The position numbers and the translations under genes are program-made. Below, one piece after another: positions 58,480-64,000 of a stretch of DNA of 64,000 nucleotides (position 1 is the stretch's first letter; each line of letters starts with the position of its first letter). Location of the stretch: NCBI RefSeq assembly GCF_002288925.2, contig NW_022098023.1:34154287-34218286 (forward strand). The letters are read 5' to 3'. Source of the stretch: Delphinapterus leucas. Its lineage: Eukaryota; Chordata; Mammalia; Artiodactyla; Monodontidae. Under the pieces are notes generated by a model that worked only from the letters and a program-made list of their open reading frames with translations, had not been told where the DNA came from and made no database searches.

Positions 58480-60445
58480 CTCTTGTCTGAATCACTCATT
58501 ATACAGACTCTTCTATTCTTCATCCCTGTGTTTCATAGTTGTCCTTCACATGATGGCGTCCCTGATGCAACAAATCCCATCCCCTCTTGTCTTTTCTAGC
58601 AACATTGCTCCAGCAATCTTTCCATCTCTATGCTGAATAATCATACATTTTCCCTCTTTATTGGATCGTCCTCACTATAATCCAGAGATACTAAAATTTC
58701 AACTCCAAAGCAAAATCTCTTATAACTCCGCACCCTCCTCTAGCTACTATCCTACTTTGCTGCTATTTTTCACAGCAAATTTCCTCAAAAAAGTTGTTTA
58801 CAATTTCCATAACCAAACTGTTTTGTCCTATTCCATATTGCAATCAAGCTTTTGTCCCAACTACTTTACTGAAAATACTCTTGTCATGGTAATCAATGGT
58901 CTGATTTATCTTACTGACCATCAATCTTTCATACAGTTTATCACTCTTTCTTCATTAATACATTTAAAAAAAAATTATTTATTTATTTTTGGCTGTGTTG
59001 GGTCTTCGTTTCTGTGTGAGGGCTTTCTCTAGTTGTGGCAAGCGGGGACCATTCTTCATTGCAGTGCACGGGCCTCTCACTATCACGGCCTCTCTTGTTG
59101 CGGAGCACAGGCTCCAGATGCGCAGGCTCAGTAGTTGTGGCTCACAGGCCTAGTTGCTCCGTGGTATGTGGGATCTTCCCGGACCAGGGCTCGAACCCAT
59201 GTCCCCTGCATTAGCAGGCAGATTCTCAACCACTGCGCCACCAGGGAAGCCCTAATACATTTTTTTAAACCTCTATGGCTTCCCAGATACCACATACTCC
59301 TGGTTCCTTCTTCCTTAGTAAACACTACTCTTTGACCTTAAACATTTGGAGTAACTCAGAGCTTTTCTCTTCATTATTTGGCTCCATTGCCTTGGTGATC
59401 AGATTATTTCTCATGGTTTTAAGTATGCTCCATACATTGATATTGCCAACCTACACTACTCACCTGGATTCTAGAATTGTATATTTAATTGCCTACTTGC
59501 CATCACTATGCAGTTTGCTATAAGATATCTCCATATTAGCATGACCAAAATTTAACACTTGATCTATCTTTCTAGCTTAGGAATGAGAGGTCTCATCCAT
59601 AATCTCCCACATCTAAGAAAATGGTAGCTCCGTTCTTCCAGTTGCTGACAACAATGTTTGAATCATCCTTAAGTTTTCTCTCTTTACCCCACATTTAACC
59701 TGTCAGAAAATCATACTGTCTCTACCTTCAAAATATATGCAGAATCCAACCATTTACAACCTTGGATGTTGCTACACTAATGCAAGTTAACAACATCTTT
59801 CAACTTGACTATTGCAATGATCTTATAATTGGTGTCCCTGTTCAAAGCTAGCAAACTTTTTAATATGTAAGACAAACCAGGTTTCTCTTCTGCTCAAAAC
59901 TATCAGGGGCTTTCCATCTCATTTAGAGTGACAGTCAAATAACTGTCCTTATAAGTGCCCTTAAGTTATTCTTGGTTACACTGTGCATAGCCTACATTAA
60001 TGTGGTGAGAAATATGGGGCAAATTGTGAGGGAAAATACCCAAGCTGCCACAATGTACATTTAGCTACCCTGATCCTGCCTTTCTTTAGACAGTTTTGGC
60101 ATGAATCTGCCTCAGGGCCATCACACTGGCTGTTCCCTCTGCCTTGCAGGCAATTCTCTCACCTGCCTTAACTCATTCCCTCATTTCCTTAAGGACTTTT
60201 TTCAAGTGCCTCTTCTCAAGTAATACCTACTTTTACCACCTTATTCAAAGTGCACTCCTTTCCCATCCACTTTCTTACATTTTATTTTCTTCATAACATT
60301 AATCACCATCTGACACACTATGAATTTTCCTTATTTATTTCATAATTACTTGTCTGCCTCACTAAGTGTAAAGTGCATGAGGGTAGAGGCATTTGTGCTC
60401 TTTTTCTTCAGGGTAAATATTTGTTGAAAGAGTAGATGATTAAAT
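58480..60445 (+). mobile_element. L2 LINE, sense, long copy with decayed reverse transcriptase, split by a SINE
   Basis: This follows a large part of the L2 ORF2 and 3' end in order: 'aagttgtttacaatttccat' (58790-58809), 'ctgaaaatactcttgtcatggtaatcaatggtctg' type text (58869-58902), after the SINE 'attgccaacctac', then 'tctaccttcaaaatatatgc' (59721-59740), 'ttgactattgcaatgatctt' (59804-59823), 'ttctgctcaaaactatcagg', 'ctcagggccatcacactggc' (60111-60130), and a 3' end reaching 'aatatttgttgaaagagtag' (60417-60436). L2 encodes a non-LTR reverse transcriptase. Here no long frame survives; the best local frame is 58661-59032, which partly reads L2. The family has been inactive since early mammalian radiation. 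Confidence 0.88.
58956..59262 (-). mobile_element. CHR-type SINE, antisense, inside the L2, with target duplications
   Basis: The element proper is 58966-59252: A/T-rich tail complement, 'ttggctgtgttgggtcttcg' (58990-59009), B-box complement 'ggctcgaacccatgt' (59188-59202) and terminal ACCAGGGAAGCC. TAATACATTT flanks it at 58956-58965 and 59253-59262. Its middle resembles the short form, so it is a subfamily mosaic or intermediate between the two CHR types here. Confidence 0.94.
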
Positions 60446-62959
60446 AACAGTTTCTGGCTTAAGATCACTTATTACTATTTGCAGATTATTCATATTTATG
60501 GCTAAAATAACTTCAAAGTTTATTTTAAATAATAAGACTTTGTTTTTAATATCTTTGGAGATTTGTTTCTTCTCGTGTGCTCAGTAAATGCCTGCTAAAA
60601 TTTATATGCTAATCTAAGAATTATTTCTCTCTCTTTCTCTAATATTTTTACTCAAACATACATCTGCATTCTCTGTTGTAAGCTTATTTTGGTATAGAGA
60701 ATCGAGTTATATTTGGGGTTGAAACAAAATATAAACTGCATTTAGGCAGAAAACTACATTTTGGCAGGTCAGGTTTTTCTCTGATAAGCTGTTCGTCACC
60801 AAATTCATGTAGACTCTGTTAAAAATTATATCCTATTAATTTTAATTAACTATTAATTTTGCAATAGGACTTCAGGTTTCATTGGTTTGTTTTGGAGGCT
60901 TTTCTATAAAACTATTTATTAATTGCCTGGGGGTTATTTAAATCATCTAATGGTACGTATTTGGCTCCAAAATAACAAATTCATCTAAAACCCATGAGGT
61001 GAAGCTCCTTTAAGTTTAAAGTAATAATTAAATGGTTCACCTGAAGAAAGGTTAATATTGTTAATCTTAAAATAAAATTACAGACAAAAATATTGTCCTA
61101 TATTTCCCAACTTTTTGAGTTTTTAAGTTAACAATGAAAGCCTTTGCTTAAGTGCAGGGAAACTTCACCAGAAATGATGCCTGAGTGTTGAATATAACCA
61201 TATAATTTGAAAATGGAACTGATATACTCTTTAAAAATCATATGTTCCTTGACTTTTTAGACACACTGTTATAAACAAACTTGATAGTTAATGATTGACA
61301 AAAAGTGAAGTGAAAATATCAGTCTTAATGTAGGTGTAAATGGCTGGTGGACAGAATTTGGGAAATAGGAGAAAGAAAAGGTTGAGGGAAGGGTAGAAAC
61401 ATAAACATCCTCAATATATTTAATTTGAGGGAGATAAGAAATTTTATTTTAGAGGAAACAAAAAAATTTTTAAAGCCTTGAAAAATTAAATTTCAGAAAA
61501 TATTAATAGATCTATTAGAAATTAGAAAAAGATGGTGGGTATAGTTTAAGTGATCTAAATCTCCTGTTCTTTGGGCCATAAATATGACCTCAGTCGATAA
61601 ATCAGTGAACAGATATATAAAAATGTTTTCTCATGTTATAAAAAAATCAAGGAAAAAAAACAAGGCCAGGAGTCATTAAAAAATGGGTTTCAGGATTAAA
61701 ATGACGGAGTGGAATGAAATAATTTTCTTTCGCTTTTCACTGTCATCCTAAACATTGAAACTTTTTGTTTTCTATGTGCATGCTATCATTTTGACAAACA
61801 CTTTTAAAATAAAGAAAAAAGCTATGGAAAGCACATCTTTACTTAAATCACAAAATATATCCAAAAAAAGAAAAGGTATTGAGGAGGAGAAACCTAGGTG
61901 CAAATATACATTAAGAGCATCCCTTTAACATGTTGTTCTCCCTTTGAGCAATGTTTGTGAATGTATGTTAAGGTGTGAATTTCCCTCAGTGTTTAAATTT
62001 GTTTTAATTGTGAACTGTGTCTTTTTTCCCCAACTCTAAATGTAGAGAGAAAAAAATTCCCTACTTATTATTATGTTCACTAACTGCCAAGAAAAATATT
62101 GGATTTGGATCAGGTATCTAGCAACAGAAAGCATTAGAGTTGCTCCAAAAAAAATAATGATTTGGCAGTATACTTTTAGAAGAAAAATAGGGAATGATTT
62201 GGAAAATAAACATTAAAATAGCAAAAGTTGAAAACAACAGCTGGATTGTTTGATCGTCAATGAACTTCTCCATTGAAGTCTGGGTGAATGATGGAAAGGA
62301 GAAGAATAAAGCAGAGCTGGGATATAAGATCAGGAGAGAAAGGAAGCTTTTATTTGCATGTTTCATCTGAGTGAACTTGAAGGCTATCATGACATTTTCC
62401 TACAGATACTTAAAAGTAAAGCTGAGTTTAGAAGGAAAAAAGAAAATTCAATGAATAAAGCTCTTTGCATAGACTCAAAATTATTCAAATCCCTAGAAGG
62501 AACTTGTACTTTTCCATTTTTTCAAAAATGAAATTTTTGAAATATCTGATGTTCTTCCCAAATAATTTTAACATACTTAAGAAAAAAGCATCAAGTAAGC
62601 AAGAAATGTCTGCTCTTACTCTGCAGAGGCCTACTTGTCTACTTTAAAATGTCTGCTTTCCTAAATGTTTATTTTATTATGCTGACAATCCACTGCTATG
62701 CTGAATTTGACAGTAGTGTTAAGGGCAGAGGGATATTTTAAGACACTGAAGAATGTAAGGGGAAAGAGACTATAAGCATGTGCAGGATTATAAACATGGA
62801 TGAGTTAATGCAGTTAAAGATTACCTCCCAGTGACTACCTAGAATGCCCTGGGGAACAGGGTTAGAGTACATGATTCATCTTCCTGTGAAAATGACATGG
62901 CTACTTCATATTTCCTGAGTACCTCCCATTCATTTGCTCTTTCTATCTGTAGGTATCAA
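60446..62959. other. Single-copy AT-rich DNA, no gene recognised
   Basis: Short frames only (62118-62390 minus, 62465-62647 plus), without recognisable domains. No repeat is clear. Confidence 0.45.
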
Positions 62960-63490
62960 AATTTGGGTTAGATTTCTAATTGCCAACTCTTGATGTCCTC
63001 TGGGTCTATAAAAATAGATCTAAGTTGTCAGCTTCCCCACCCGACCTCACCTCTGCAACCCTTCAATTTCTGTTGTAGATTATATTATTTTCCCATCACT
63101 TCTCTTCTTCTTTGTAAGTAGTTTATATATTCACACCTTTGTCATGGAACTTTTCATTGTCTTATCTCTAGACAGAGAATGCTTGTCTATTCTACTGCTG
63201 TTGAGCTTGGTCCTCTGACTCCCCTTGGCTAATGGAACGTGAGCACACATGAAGCCAAACCAAGAATAGCAGAGCTCAGGTGAATACAGTCCAGTCCAGC
63301 CAAGTCCAGTCAAGCCTAATGGACCCCAGCCAAATCCAACAGCAGCCAGCCAATCTCCTAAAAACACAGCTCTAATAGGACACGAGCAAGAAACAAATGC
63401 TTGCTGCTATAAGCCACTAAAACCTTTGGGCTGTTTGTTGGTGTAGAAAATGCTATTTCATACTGCTATTTCTGTAAGTGTTGACAGTTG
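62960..63490 (+). mobile_element. MLT1/MaLR-like LTR remnant
   Basis: The 3' part has 'acgagcaagaaacaaatgct' (63382-63401) and 'ataagccactaaaacctttgg' with GGGCTGTTTGTT after it (63410-63441), typical of the 3' end of mammalian MaLR (MLT1) LTRs. Upstream, 'ccccttggctaatggaacgtgagc' (63221-63244) fits the same family. Internally there is a run of CAGTCCAGTCCAGCCAAG-type units. No internal retroviral genes are present. The left border is a guess. Confidence 0.65.
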
Positions 63491-64000
63491 ATAGATACAG
63501 GAAAATAAGGTTTTAAAAATTTGCCAAGGATGAGTTTGGGATAGGGATTGATAGAGAGACATAATGATTTTTTAAACTGTCAGAAGCTGTTGCTCTTAGT
63601 TTTTATGCAAATATGAATTAACCCAAGCCCGATATCAAAGTTTCTGTTCCTAAATTCTGTTTTAGAAATCTGATGGGAAACTAATTCTATCTGAAAGTGA
63701 ACCTGCCTAATACTATGTGAATTGGAAACAACACCAAGTCATGCAAATGTTGGCTTGAGGTGGATGTGAGTTTACAAACCGCTAAGATTACCTAAGTCGA
63801 CAGGGTCACAGCTTCAAGCCTTAGAGTTCTCTGTATATACTTGGAACCCACTTCTTAGGTACTGCATGCAATAGAGACACCTTGTGTGTTTCTCTTTACT
63901 TGTCCAGGGAATCTTTCCTTGATCCTGTACACTAAACATGAACTGTCTATGGCTACAACAGTAAGCACTTTTGTTAGTTAAGTTACAGAGCTCAACTCAT
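63491..64000. other. Single-copy DNA to window end, no gene recognised
   Basis: No repeat family or coding frame is recognisable. Confidence 0.4.

Noticed and set aside
63131..63367. Minus-strand frame with repeated Trp/Gly motifs
   Set aside because: It reads backwards through CCAGTC-type units of the MLT1-like LTR and has no domain.
1..64000. CRISPR arrays, operons or prokaryotic defence genes
   Set aside because: No regular repeat-spacer arrangement or bacterial gene organisation is seen. Repeats and base composition are mammalian.

Overview
This window is eukaryotic, mammalian nuclear DNA and almost certainly cetacean or a close relative (whale, dolphin, or possibly hippopotamus). The main evidence is nine tRNA-derived SINEs of the CHR type (the GGGAAGTCCC / TTCCCTGGTGG... 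head, a B box like GGTTCGARCCC, and A-rich tails), several with clean target-site duplications. I saw no BovB, porcine PRE, primate Alu or rodent B1/B2 elements. The AT-rich background and the lack of operons, Shine-Dalgarno sites or long ORFs rule out prokaryotic DNA. Species cannot be resolved from the sequence alone.

I find no host protein-coding gene, tRNA, rRNA or CRISPR array that I can support. The longest open frames are LINE-1 ORF remnants or frames through SINEs. The window is best read as intergenic DNA or the inside of a large intron.

Layout: 1.2-5.4 kb holds two old antisense L1 segments, including an L1 5' UTR with a GC-rich degenerate tandem array, and a young CHR SINE. 6.7-13.6 kb is a patchwork of MIR, L2 and old L1. 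13.6-31 kb is mostly single-copy AT-rich DNA with two longer CHR SINEs, L1 3' ends, MIR/L2 pieces and a (TG)21 microsatellite. 31.2-39.2 kb is a stack of L1s ending in a nearly complete but internally deleted, inactivated L1 (33.5-39.2 kb, minus strand) with a CpG-rich 5' UTR, a SINE lodged at its 3' tail and a candidate 12-bp target duplication. 40.4-42.9 kb is an L2 remnant carrying SINEs. 42.9-46.8 kb is an old L1 3' end followed by a younger 5'-inverted L1 insertion flanked by a perfect 15-bp target duplication, the signature of twin priming. 46.8-58.5 kb is mainly single-copy, including homeodomain-site-rich stretches that could be conserved noncoding elements. 58.5-60.4 kb is a long L2 with its RT-coding region decayed, split by a SINE. 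About 63.0-63.5 kb is an MLT1/MaLR-like LTR remnant.

The most informative observations are structural: the twin-primed L1, two internally deleted L1s, a strong antisense bias of L1s (about 12 minus to 2 plus), which would fit an intron of a plus-strand gene, and nested SINE/LINE insertions that give a relative chronology. I found no undescribed functional system.
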